From Flavobacterium ranwuense (lineage in GTDB: Bacteria > Bacteroidota > Bacteroidia > Flavobacteriales > Flavobacteriaceae): 64,000 nucleotides of DNA. How positions within the stretch are numbered: position 1 is the stretch's first letter; each line of letters opens with the position of its first letter. The notes under the pieces were generated by a model that was not told the origin of the DNA, did not search any database, and was given only the letters and a program-made list of their open reading frames with translations. The position numbers and the translations under genes are program-made. The stretch covers positions 124,001 through 188,000 of the forward strand of contig NZ_SMLH01000005.1 of NCBI RefSeq assembly GCF_004349315.1, in the 5' to 3' direction. Positions 9,047-16,931 of the stretch are shown here, in pieces.

Positions 9047-9106
9047 ATGAAAATGTTACTGAACTACAAAAATATTCCTATCTGCTATTGTTGTTGCTGT
9101 TTTTAA
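9047..9106 (+). CDS. Polycysteine leader peptide for cysM
   Basis: A 19-codon ORF (MKMLLNYKNIPICYCCCCF, then TAA) begins about 18 bases after the -7 promoter word and ends 86 bases before cysM. Five of the last seven codons are Cys (TGC TAT TGT TGT TGC TGT). Such runs are typical of attenuator peptides, where ribosomes stall when charged tRNA-Cys is scarce. The codons at 9095-9103 (TGCTGTTTT) are perfectly complementary to 9185-9193 (AAAACAGCA), which includes the A of the cysM start codon. This suggests translational control: stalled ribosomes would keep the cysM start open. Polycysteine leader ORFs are known in mycobacteria; the pairing model here is inference. Confidence 0.75.
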   Translation: MKMLLNYKNIPICYCCCCF

Positions 9107-9193
9107 AATACTCTCTTTAAAAAAATTGTTCAAAAACGAATACCCTTTGTAATCAATTAGAATCTGATTATTACAATTTAAGACAAAACAGCA
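9095..9193 (+). promoter_or_regulatory. Putative cysM translational attenuator fold
   Basis: Three elements can be seen. A 9-bp perfect complement joins the Cys codons 9095-9103 to the cysM start region 9185-9193. Inside it lies a hairpin TTGTAAT (9147-9153) with ATTACAA (9170-9176). No T-run follows the hairpin, so transcription termination is less likely than start-site sequestration. Folding was judged by eye. Confidence 0.5.
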
Positions 9194-10080
9194 TGAAATC
9201 ACAAAAAATATTAGACCTTATTGGAAACACGCCTTTAGTAGAAACTACTAATTTGATAAAAAATAAAAACGTAAAACTTTTACTGAAACTCGAAGGAAAC
9301 AACCCTGGAGGCAGTGTAAAAGATCGGGCAGCCTACAACATGATTGCTTCCGCATTAGAAAGAGGAGAAATTAAAAAAGGAGATAAACTCATTGAGGCAA
9401 CGAGTGGCAACACCGGAATTGCTCTGGCAATGATTGCCCAATTATTCAATATAGAAATCGAACTGGTTCTTCCAGAAGATTCTACCAAAGAACGCACCCA
9501 AACCATGCTTGCTTATGGCGCCACCGTTATCTTGACTCCCGCAGATACCGGAATAATCGGTTCCAGAGATTATGCTGATAAAAAAGTAGCCGAAGGCGGC
9601 TATATTATGCTAAATCAGTTTGCAAACGATGATAACTGGAAAGCGCATTACAAAACTACTGGCCCGGAAATATGGAATGACACCGAAGGAACCGTAACTC
9701 ATTTTGTTTCTGCTATGGGAACTACGGGAACAATTATAGGCACTTCCACGTATTTGAAAGAGAAAAACCCAGCGATTCAAATTGTAGGCGCACAACCCAG
9801 CGATGGGTCTCAAATTCCAGGAATCAGAAAATGGCCCCAAGAATATTTACCTAAAATTTTTGACGCCAAAAAAGTAGATACAATCATTGAAGTATCAGAA
9901 GAAGAAGCACGAGCCATGACGAAACGTTTGGCGCTGGAAGAAGGCGTTTTTGCAGGAATGAGCAGCGGCGGCTCAGTAGCAGTCGCTATAAAAGTGGCGA
10001 ATCAATTAGAATCAGGAGTGATTGTTGCTATCATCTGTGACCGCGGCGATCGCTATTTGTCTTCGGATTTGTTTGATTAA
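9193..10080 (+). CDS. cysM: Cysteine synthase B (O-acetylserine sulfhydrylase)
   Basis: The 295-aa protein is a fold-type II PLP enzyme. It has the N-terminal IGNTPLVE motif, PLP-binding Lys43 in GGSVKDRAA, the phosphate-binding and substrate loop EATSGNTGIALA, and the glycine-rich GTTGT loop near residue 178. It joins O-acetylserine with sulfide (or thiosulfate for CysM-type enzymes) to make cysteine. Length and the NPGGSVKDRAA sequence favour CysM over CysK, but the two can be hard to separate. It is preceded by a polycysteine leader peptide, so cysteine itself probably controls expression. Confidence 0.9.
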   Translation: MKSQKILDLIGNTPLVETTNLIKNKNVKLLLKLEGNNPGGSVKDRAAYNMIASALERGEIKKGDKLIEATSGNTGIALAMIAQLFNIEIELVLPEDSTKERTQTMLAYGATVILTPADTGIIGSRDYADKKVAEGGYIMLNQFANDDNWKAHYKTTGPEIWNDTEGTVTHFVSAMGTTGTIIGTSTYLKEKNPAIQIVGAQPSDGSQIPGIRKWPQEYLPKIFDAKKVDTIIEVSEEEARAMTKRLALEEGVFAGMSSGGSVAVAIKVANQLESGVIVAIICDRGDRYLSSDLFD

Positions 10081-10212
10081 AAAATTACAAATCAACCTTC
10101 CTTTGTATATCTTTTTGATATAAAAAGTAATGCCGATTCTTTTTTTTGTTCTACTGGATTTTGTGTAAAAATCATAAACAGAGTCCTTTTAAAAAAGTAG
10201 TTTTCTTCTTTT

Positions 10213-10292
10213 AACCATATAAGAAATATAAGGTCATTTAAGTTTTAGTTTATATTATTAGGCTTATGTGTACTTATATTTCTTATGTGGTT
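10213..10292. repeat. Long inverted repeat downstream of cysM
   Basis: Two 20-base arms, 10213-10232 and 10273-10292, are complementary with one mismatch and are separated by 40 bases. The word ATAAG recurs inside the arms. It lies between cysM and the SGNH hydrolase and has no T-run, so it looks more like a dispersed intergenic repeat than a standard terminator. Confidence 0.65.
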
Positions 10293-10378
10293 TAAATTTA
10301 TCTTACTGTTTCACAACATTTCCAGTAGCACTTTTTTTTATATTTTTATGAGCTAATGAATTTCAAATCTGGTTACAA

Positions 10379-11071
10379 ATGAAAAATACAATATTAATTT
10401 ACAGCATTCTATTTTTATCAATCGTTATGGGAGGAAAAGCACAAGCTCAGGACTGGCCAAATTTAAATAAATACCAAAGTGAAAATGCAAATCTCAAACC
10501 GGTAATTCCCGGGCAAAAAAGGATTGTATTTATGGGAGATTCCATAACCGAATTTTGGAGTATAACAGATTCTCAGTATTTTACCGGAAAACCCTACGTT
10601 AATCGCGGTATTAGCGGTCAAACCACACCTCAGATGCTAATCCGCTTTAGAGCCGATGTTATTGCTTTAAAACCCGTCGTTGTGATTATTTTGGCCGGAA
10701 TAAACGACATTGCCGGCAATACTGGTCCTTCAACATTGGAGATGATAGCAAATAATATTTTCTCGATGGCCGAATTGGCAAAAGCAAACCAGATTAAAGT
10801 GATTCTTTGTTCTGTATTGCCAGCTTTTGATTTCTCTTGGAAACCCAATCAAAATCCCGCAGAAAAAGTGGTGGCTCTAAATGAAATGATAAAAAATTAC
10901 GCTGACACCAATGGCATTTTATATCTTGATTACTTTTCGGCTATGACAGATGAACGAAAAGGTTTGCCTGCTTTGTATTCTAATGATGAAGTACATCCCA
11001 ATAAAACAGGGTATCAAGTAATGGCGCCACTTGCCGAAAAAGCAATAACTAAAGTCTTGTTGCAAAAATAA
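10379..11071 (+). CDS. Secreted SGNH/GDSL-type acylhydrolase
   Basis: The 230-aa protein has a signal peptide (about residues 1-24, ending AQAQ). The SGNH blocks are all present: block I GDSITEFW with nucleophile Ser55, the block II Gly in NRGISGQT, block III GIND with Asn109, and block V DEVHPNKTGY with Asp203 and His206. It should act in the periplasm or at the surface on an ester, such as acetylated polysaccharide or a lipid. It resembles platelet-activating-factor acetylhydrolase-like members. It is monocistronic, with a terminator directly downstream. Confidence 0.85.
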   Translation: MKNTILIYSILFLSIVMGGKAQAQDWPNLNKYQSENANLKPVIPGQKRIVFMGDSITEFWSITDSQYFTGKPYVNRGISGQTTPQMLIRFRADVIALKPVVVIILAGINDIAGNTGPSTLEMIANNIFSMAELAKANQIKVILCSVLPAFDFSWKPNQNPAEKVVALNEMIKNYADTNGILYLDYFSAMTDERKGLPALYSNDEVHPNKTGYQVMAPLAEKAITKVLLQK

Positions 11072-11118
11072 ACCAATACAAAGAAGGAACTTGGATTATA
11101 CCTTTTACAAAGTAAAAA

Positions 11119-11152
11119 GGCTCGATTTAACTTTAAATCGAGCCTTTTTTTT
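11119..11152. terminator. Rho-independent terminator after the SGNH hydrolase gene
   Basis: The 10-bp perfect stem GGCTCGATTT/AAATCGAGCC encloses a six-base loop and is followed by eight T residues. A short A-run precedes it, so it may also serve the convergent OsmC gene. Confidence 0.9.
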
Positions 11153-11167
11153 ATAAATTCTTAATTT

Positions 11168-11578
11168 TTAAGCCAAAGTAGCCGTTGAAGAAATTGCTGC
11201 ATTCAACACTTTAGAGATAGGACAGTTTTTCTCCGCTTTTGTAACTAATTGTTGAAAAGCATCTTCTGTTATCCCACTGATTTTTGCTTGAAGTGTTAGA
11301 TGTGATGTTACAATTGTCCCTTCAACCAAATCAATGTCGCATTTGGTTTCGATACTTTCGATTTCAAAACCAGCTTCGGTGATATAAGCCGAAAGTTGCA
11401 TCGTAAAACAGCCTGCGTGCGCCGCTGCAATAAGTTCTTCTGGATTGGTCCCTACTCCTTCCTCGAAACGAGATTTGAACGAATATTGCGTGTCTTTTAA
11501 TGTTGTGCTTTGTGTGGTTAGTTTTCCGGTTCCTTCTTTCAGTGAACCATTCCAGACTGCGGTTGCATTTCTTTTCAT
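11168..11578 (-). CDS. osmC: OsmC family peroxiredoxin
   Basis: The 136-aa protein has the OsmC fold. Peroxidatic Cys57 lies in AAAHAGCFTMQLS and resolving Cys119 in EKNCPISKVL. The GVGTNPEELIAAAHAGC block groups it with OsmC rather than Ohr. These enzymes reduce organic hydroperoxides in the cytoplasm, usually with dihydrolipoyl reductants. An extra Cys80 is present. The gene stands alone, convergent with the SGNH hydrolase gene. Confidence 0.88.
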   Translation of the reverse strand: MKRNATAVWNGSLKEGTGKLTTQSTTLKDTQYSFKSRFEEGVGTNPEELIAAAHAGCFTMQLSAYITEAGFEIESIETKCDIDLVEGTIVTSHLTLQAKISGITEDAFQQLVTKAEKNCPISKVLNAAISSTATLA

Positions 11579-11938
11579 AATTATACAATTTATGTTTTCT
11601 CAAATTTAGTTCATTTGTGAAAAACCACTTTCAGAAATGGGATTTTTTAACTAAAATTTAAAGTTACTTATCCTCTTAAAATTGTAATTCCCCATTTCAC
11701 ATTATATTTTGATACTATTTTAAAGGAAATGTTATAACAAGAAATACAACCTTAGTTTTAAATCAAATCCATATGTGCTATTTTTCGTATTTATTTAATT
11801 ATGTTTGTTGCAAAAGAAAAAATTTCTGCATAGATAAAGCAAAACCAATTTTAAATAATACAAACAAATTGTGTCATTATTAAAATAGATTTTTTTTACA
11901 AAAACTTAAAAAATAAAAATTAAATAATAGCAACAATA
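11579..11938. other. AT-rich intergenic region, nothing recognised
   Basis: About 360 bases lie between the divergent OsmC and CPBP genes. They are strongly AT-rich, with no ORF, hairpin or -7 element that I could place with confidence. They presumably hold both promoters. Confidence 0.6.
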
Positions 11939-13231
11939 ATGCAGGACACCATAAAAGAAACCTATACTGATTTAATGGCTTTTTTAAGAAACCCAAAAGA
12001 CGAATCGGGTCCAAAACTTACAGTAGCTGAGAAATTTAAAAAACTAATTTCTTTATTGATAATTGAGATTCCAATCATGGTCATTTTGATTCTTCTGATA
12101 AGTGGTTTGGAAACATTGGGACTTGTGGATTCAGATAACCACAAAATTCTGGATTTGATCAAGTCGGTTCCGGTTGCATTACTCCTAATCTTAACGGTTG
12201 TAATTATTCCTTTTTTCGAAGAATTAATATTTAGGCTGTATCTGCGTTATAAAAATAACTATGCACTGCATTTTGCAATTTCATTAGTTTCGTTTACAGG
12301 CGTTCGTAATGAACAAAAAGCGGAAACTTTCCTGATTTCTCTTTGGAAAAAAAGATACAAGTTCATCTTTTATTTTTCTGGTGTGCTTTTCGGGTTGATT
12401 CACATCACTAATTTTGAGTTCTCTTATACTATTTTACTTTTATCTCCAATATTAGTGGCACCGCAAATAATATTAGGTTTTTTTATTGGTTTTCTTAGAG
12501 TTCGTTATGGATTTGTTTTAGGGTTTCTAATGCACGCGCTTCACAATGCCGTTTTTATAGGATTCGGATTATTGTCCATGTTAAACCATTCCGAAAAATT
12601 AAACGTTGAAACCAGTTTATATTCCATCAAGATAGAGGAAACTAACGATATATACAGCCCAAGTACGCAACAAAATTATCCTGATAGCATTGCCTATAAA
12701 AACGTGAGCCTGAAAACAACCCTATCTTATTTACTGAATACAAATGAAATATTAGTACAAACGAATGATGAAAAAATGTTTGACAAAACGTTAAATTTAA
12801 ACTTTAAAAACAAATCGAAAGACAGTTCCCAAACAAAAAGCATTGCCTTGAATCAATTAGCAAAAAGCTATGATTTTACAATTAAAAAAAACACAATACA
12901 AACTGAGGTCTGGCATTTAAAAATTATGAATCCGGAAATTTTGGGGAAATACAAAACGGAGAATAACTCTTATGGAAACATGGTTACTGTAAACCCAGAA
13001 GAAATTATTATAAAAAAATCTAAGATTAAAACGCTTGTTGATGCTTTGACTAAAGAAAGTAACACAATAATTTTTGATAAAACGGATATCAAAAACAATT
13101 ACAATTTCACGCTTAAAACCAAGGATTTTGAAAGCTTAAATAGTCAATTAAAATACAAATACGGACTTTCCTTAGTCAAACAAAAAATGAATATGAAACA
13201 TATAACGATAGTGTTTCCAAAGCAAAAATAA
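11939..13231 (+). CDS. CPBP-family intramembrane metalloprotease with extra C-terminal domain
   Basis: The N-terminal 215 residues are a polytopic CPBP (Abi/CAAX) domain with the expected catalytic set: Glu94-Glu95 and Arg99 in FFEELIFRLYL, His155 in LFGLIHITNF, and His199 and His202 in FLMHALHNAV. Residues of about 225 to 430 form a soluble part with two similar units, each having a strand, a NQLAKSYDF-like helix and a VWHLKI-like strand. This part faintly recalls the TIGR03435 domain. Family members cleave prenylated proteins or act in bacteriocin immunity or signalling. The soluble tail is unusual for CPBP proteins and may hold a ligand- or substrate-binding unit. The target is unknown. 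Confidence 0.75.
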   Translation: MQDTIKETYTDLMAFLRNPKDESGPKLTVAEKFKKLISLLIIEIPIMVILILLISGLETLGLVDSDNHKILDLIKSVPVALLLILTVVIIPFFEELIFRLYLRYKNNYALHFAISLVSFTGVRNEQKAETFLISLWKKRYKFIFYFSGVLFGLIHITNFEFSYTILLLSPILVAPQIILGFFIGFLRVRYGFVLGFLMHALHNAVFIGFGLLSMLNHSEKLNVETSLYSIKIEETNDIYSPSTQQNYPDSIAYKNVSLKTTLSYLLNTNEILVQTNDEKMFDKTLNLNFKNKSKDSSQTKSIALNQLAKSYDFTIKKNTIQTEVWHLKIMNPEILGKYKTENNSYGNMVTVNPEEIIIKKSKIKTLVDALTKESNTIIFDKTDIKNNYNFTLKTKDFESLNSQLKYKYGLSLVKQKMNMKHITIVFPKQK

Positions 13232-13270
13232 ATCAAAGTAACGTTTATTCATTTTCTAATAAAACATAAA

Positions 13271-13304
13271 AGCATGATACTGAAATTCAGCATCATGCTT
13301 TTTA
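13271..13304. terminator. Terminator between convergent CPBP and histidine kinase genes
   Basis: The stem AGCATGATACTGAA pairs with TTCAGCATCATGCT with a single A-C mismatch, closes on a one-base loop, and is followed by a T-rich run. Confidence 0.85.
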
Positions 13305-13335
13305 TTTTATACTTATTTTATTGGATTTCAGTTTC

Positions 13336-14388
13336 TTATTTTTGGATAAAAACAACAGAAAAAGTAGCTCCTTTATTAATTCCATCACTTTCTGCTAAAA
13401 TTTGTCCTTCGTGTCTTTCTATTATTTTTTTACATAAATACAACCCAATTCCTGTTGAAGGCTCATTTGACGTTCCTAATTTACTCATTTTAGTGAATTT
13501 TCTAAACAATTCATGGCTTTGTTTTTGATCAAAACCTAAACCGTTATCCGTTATTTTAAAAAACAGTTTACCGCCTTGAACATAAACACGAACTTTGATT
13601 TCACTATTCTGAAACGAAAATTTTATAGCATTATCAATCAAGTTCACTAAAACTCGAATCAACAAAATTTTGTCAATTTTTAAGAGTGCTTCTTCAACTT
13701 CAATTGACAAATTTAATTTAATGTTTTTATGACTTAACAACTGATTCAGTTGCTTTGATACAACAGAAAAAACAGAAGAAAATTGAACAATATCATTTTC
13801 GGATTTTTTTTCTATAATTTGATCTTGCTCTTTTAGTAATTTGATGAAATTTTCAATATAATTGTATTGTTGCTCCGCTGATTGAAGTATTAATTCCGCT
13901 AATTCCGTTATGGTTTCTGAAGGTTCCTCCTCTAGGATAAGCAATGCCACCGATTTAGAATTCCCGACAAAGTTTCTTAAATCATGGGAAAGCAAATAGA
14001 CTAAATCTTGTTTTTCAGTAATGAATTTTTCATTTTCTGCGATGGAATCCTGAATATTGCTCATTAACAAACCTGCTTCGTCAGAGAAATTAGTTGGCAA
14101 TGAAGGAATAGTTCTTTTGTTTCTATATTCATTCAAGGCTTTAGATGCCACTTCAATGGGCTTAATCAGTAGCTTTAAAAACAGTAACGTAGTACCTGTA
14201 GCGGCTAAGGTCATTATAAGTGCAAAAATCAAAATAGTGTCTGCAGAAATGGTTTTACTGCCATAGAGCACAAAAAACAACAACCCAATCAGCGGGATAT
14301 GAATTCCTATAAATGCGACAAACAAAAATTTGAACGCATAACTATTTTTAAGAAAACCTATATGTGACAATTTTTTATATAACTGCAT
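13336..14388 (-). CDS. Membrane sensor histidine kinase
   Basis: The 350-aa protein has two membrane helices (about residues 18-43 and 50-75) with almost no periplasmic loop, a HAMP-like linker, then a HisKA domain with phospho-acceptor His135 in YLLSHDLRN. The HATPase_c domain has an N box (LVNLIDNAIKFSF), G1 (DNGLGFD) and G2 (GTSNEPSTGIGLYLCKKI). The lack of a sensor loop suggests that it senses within the membrane or through a partner. No response regulator lies beside it; the nearest lone receiver in the window is at 50461, and there is no evidence that they pair. Confidence 0.88.
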   Translation of the reverse strand: MQLYKKLSHIGFLKNSYAFKFLFVAFIGIHIPLIGLLFFVLYGSKTISADTILIFALIMTLAATGTTLLFLKLLIKPIEVASKALNEYRNKRTIPSLPTNFSDEAGLLMSNIQDSIAENEKFITEKQDLVYLLSHDLRNFVGNSKSVALLILEEEPSETITELAELILQSAEQQYNYIENFIKLLKEQDQIIEKKSENDIVQFSSVFSVVSKQLNQLLSHKNIKLNLSIEVEEALLKIDKILLIRVLVNLIDNAIKFSFQNSEIKVRVYVQGGKLFFKITDNGLGFDQKQSHELFRKFTKMSKLGTSNEPSTGIGLYLCKKIIERHEGQILAESDGINKGATFSVVFIQK

Positions 14389-14640
14389 AGACTATTTTAT
14401 TTTCATTTTTTTAACAACCGAAAACTATAAACAACAAAATAAGTGATTAATTTCTTACTAATGCTTATTCCTTTCTAAATTAAGTGTTTTTATTTCAAAC
14501 TATTTACGTGTGAAAAGGGTATTTAGTTCTTAAAAGTCACCACTATTATTCTAACTTATAATTTTCTACAAAAATAAAACATAATTGTGCTTATCTGAAA
14601 TCTTCATTGAACAACAAAACTCAATTCTCACCATCAACTC
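14389..14640. other. AT-rich intergenic region upstream of a dispersed repeat
   Basis: Between the divergent histidine kinase and rlmD genes this first part shows no gene or clear hairpin. The second part is the GC-rich repeat listed separately. Confidence 0.55.
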
Positions 14641-14786
14641 CGCTGCCCCCGATTGCAGCTACAACCCCGCAGTTGCGAAAGCTTTGGAACACTTGCCGGT
14701 AAAGAGCGACCTGCGGAAGCTCCTTTACGGGCCTAGTGTTGCTGCTTGTGTAATGAGGATTTATAGCGGAAAGCGGGATTAGGCTC
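14641..14786. repeat. GC-rich dispersed intergenic repeat, copy A
   Basis: This block is clearly richer in G and C than its surroundings. It carries the words GATTGCAGC, AGAGCGACCTGCGGAAGCTC and TATAGCGGAAAGCGGGA. The GAGCGACCnnnGGAAGCTC core and the later GGAAAGCnGGA(A)TTAG words recur in the copy at 31097-31184. A short ORF across it (14585-14782) has no convincing protein features and is treated as spurious. Confidence 0.65.
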
Positions 14787-14850
14787 AAATAAAAAACACT
14801 TGAAATTAAAAATATTTCCTAATTTGAATTTATAAAACCATTCAAACGCT

Positions 14851-14859
14851 TATTTTTGC
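14851..14859 (+). promoter_or_regulatory. -7 promoter element for rlmD
   Basis: TATTTTTGC matches TAnnTTTGC exactly and ends only 3 bases before the rlmD ATG at 14863. The transcript would start at or next to the start codon, giving a leaderless or nearly leaderless mRNA. Confidence 0.65.
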
Positions 14860-14862
14860 GCT

Positions 14863-16275
14863 ATGGCAAAGAAAAATACAGACAAAGTTGTCTTTCATCA
14901 AATAAAAGTCCTTGATGCTGGTGCAAAAGGCGTTTCGGTAGCAAAGGCTCCCGATGGAAAAGTAGTTTTTATCCCGAATGTGGTTCCCGGGGATGTGGTT
15001 GATGTGCAGACTTTCAAGAAGCGCAAGGCCTATTACGAAGGAAAAGCAGTTCATTTTCATGAATATTCAGAACATCGTGTAGAACCTATTTGCGAGCATT
15101 TTGGTGTTTGTGGCGGTTGTAAATGGCAGAATATGAAATACAGCCAACAGTTGTATTACAAGCAAAATGAGGTAAAAAATCATTTGCAACGCATTGGAAA
15201 AATAGAACTTCCGGAATTTGAAGCGATTCTAGGTTCAGAAAAACAGTTTTTTTACAGGAACAAAATGGAATTTTCATTTTCGAACAGTCGTTGGTTGACC
15301 GAAAAAGAAATTGACAGCACCGAAGATTTAGGAAACAGGAATGCACTTGGTTTCCACATTCCGAAAATGTGGGACAAAATCCTGGATATTAATAAATGTC
15401 ATTTGCAGGAAGATCCATCGAATGCGATTCGTAACGAAGTGAGAGATTTTGCCAATGCACATGGTTTGACTTTCTTTAATCCAAGAGCGCACGAAGGTTT
15501 GCTTAGAACTTTGATGTTGCGTACGGCTTCGACAGGTGAAATTATGGTTTTGATTCAGTTTTTTGAGAATGACAAAGCCAATAGAGAATTGATTTTGGAT
15601 CATCTCTACGAGAAATTTCCGCAAATTACTTCGCTGCAATACGTGATAAACAATAAAGCGAACGACACTTTATACGACACCGATATTAAATTACACAAAG
15701 GAAGAGATTACATTTTGGAAGAAATGGAAGGGTTGAAGTTTAGCATTAATGCCAAATCTTTCTACCAAACCAACTCCGACCAAGCGTACGAATTGTACAA
15801 AATTACTAGAGATTTCGCCAGTCTTACCGGAAATGAAATCGTTTATGATTTATACACTGGAACGGGAACAATTGCACAGTTTGTTTCGAAAAAAGCAAAA
15901 AAAGTAATTGGTGTGGAAAGTGTTCCTGAAGCAATTAAAGATGCCAAACTGAATGCTGAACGCAATGAAATTACCAATTGTGAGTTCTTTGTAGGAGACA
16001 TGAAAGTCGTTTTTAACGATAGTTTCATCGCGCAACACGGGCATCCTGATGTAATTATCACTGATCCTCCAAGAGACGGAATGCACAAAGATGTAATTGA
16101 ACAAATTATGAAAATTGCTCCTGAAAAAGTGGTTTATGTAAGTTGTAATTCGGCTACTCAGGCTCGTGACTTGGCTTTGATGGACGAGAAATACAAAGTG
16201 ACTCGTGTACGTCCTGTGGATATGTTTCCGCAAACGCATCACGTGGAGAATGTTGTACTTTTGGAAAGAAGATAG
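14863..16275 (+). CDS. rlmD: 23S rRNA (uracil-C5)-methyltransferase, RlmD type
   Basis: The 470-aa protein begins with a TRAM domain (about residues 9-66). A [4Fe-4S] cluster motif follows with Cys77, Cys83 and Cys86 in CEHFGVCGGC, plus a later Cys in NKCHL. Next comes the SAM-dependent methyltransferase domain with VYDLYTGTGTIAQF, DPPRDGMH and the catalytic Cys in YVSCNSATQARD. This is the RumA/RlmCD layout, which methylates C5 of a uridine in 23S rRNA (U1939 for E. coli RlmD). The exact uridine in this organism is inferred. It is transcribed alone. Confidence 0.9.
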   Translation: MAKKNTDKVVFHQIKVLDAGAKGVSVAKAPDGKVVFIPNVVPGDVVDVQTFKKRKAYYEGKAVHFHEYSEHRVEPICEHFGVCGGCKWQNMKYSQQLYYKQNEVKNHLQRIGKIELPEFEAILGSEKQFFYRNKMEFSFSNSRWLTEKEIDSTEDLGNRNALGFHIPKMWDKILDINKCHLQEDPSNAIRNEVRDFANAHGLTFFNPRAHEGLLRTLMLRTASTGEIMVLIQFFENDKANRELILDHLYEKFPQITSLQYVINNKANDTLYDTDIKLHKGRDYILEEMEGLKFSINAKSFYQTNSDQAYELYKITRDFASLTGNEIVYDLYTGTGTIAQFVSKKAKKVIGVESVPEAIKDAKLNAERNEITNCEFFVGDMKVVFNDSFIAQHGHPDVIITDPPRDGMHKDVIEQIMKIAPEKVVYVSCNSATQARDLALMDEKYKVTRVRPVDMFPQTHHVENVVLLERR

Positions 16276-16394
16276 CCATTTTAGATTGCAGATTCTTGAA
16301 TGTTGATTGCAGATTTTAAAAATTGATATTGTCATTGAAATTTTTTAATTCAGCTATCCTATTGTACACCGAATTACATAAAAACAAATTGTAA

Positions 16395-16931
16395 ATGAAA
16401 AAAATAATTTTATTGGTATTCGCATTAGCGCTATCCTTCTCCAGTTGTGAGAAAGATGACATTTGCGATGCAAATACACCCACCACTCCTCGTTTGGTGA
16501 TTGGCTTTTATGATTTCTTGAATCCTTCGGTTTTAAAAAACGTGACAAATCTAAAAGTAGTTGGCGAAGGAATGACGGATGGAATTGTATTTAATACTGC
16601 TACTGGAGATGCTAAATACCTGACAAACGGAAGCACGATTTCGATTCCGTTAAGAACGATAGGAACTACAACCAGTTATAGTTTTACTTTAAATTCCGGT
16701 AATCCAAATCCAGCTTTGGTGAACCAAGACAATGTAAAATTTGATTATACGGCACAAGAGTTATTTGTCTCGAGAGCTTGTGGCTACAAAACCATTTTTA
16801 CATTAGATCCAACAAATCCATACACACATACCGATGCTGCAGTTGCAGATACAAAATGGATAAAACACATCTCGGTTGAAAAAAGTAACATAGAAAACGA
16901 AAATGAAACACACATTAAGATCTTTTTTTAG
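16395..16931 (+). CDS. DUF6452 lipoprotein
   Basis: The 178-aa protein has a lipoprotein signal (ALALSFSSC, Cys18) followed by EKDDICDANTPTTPRLVIGFYD, the start typical of DUF6452 proteins of Bacteroidota. The mature part is rich in beta strands. It is probably an outer-membrane lipoprotein. It overlaps the next gene, a DUF6048 barrel, by 29 bp in a different frame, so the two are translationally coupled and probably work together. Function is unknown. Confidence 0.82.
   Translation: MKKIILLVFALALSFSSCEKDDICDANTPTTPRLVIGFYDFLNPSVLKNVTNLKVVGEGMTDGIVFNTATGDAKYLTNGSTISIPLRTIGTTTSYSFTLNSGNPNPALVNQDNVKFDYTAQELFVSRACGYKTIFTLDPTNPYTHTDAAVADTKWIKHISVEKSNIENENETHIKIFF

Noticed and set aside
13336-14388. 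Pairing of the histidine kinase with the receiver at 50461
   Set aside because: They are 36 kb apart and nothing in the sequence links them.
14585-14782. 65-codon ORF in front of rlmD
   Set aside because: It lies across the GC-rich dispersed repeat and the product has no fold-like pattern; the open frame follows from base composition.
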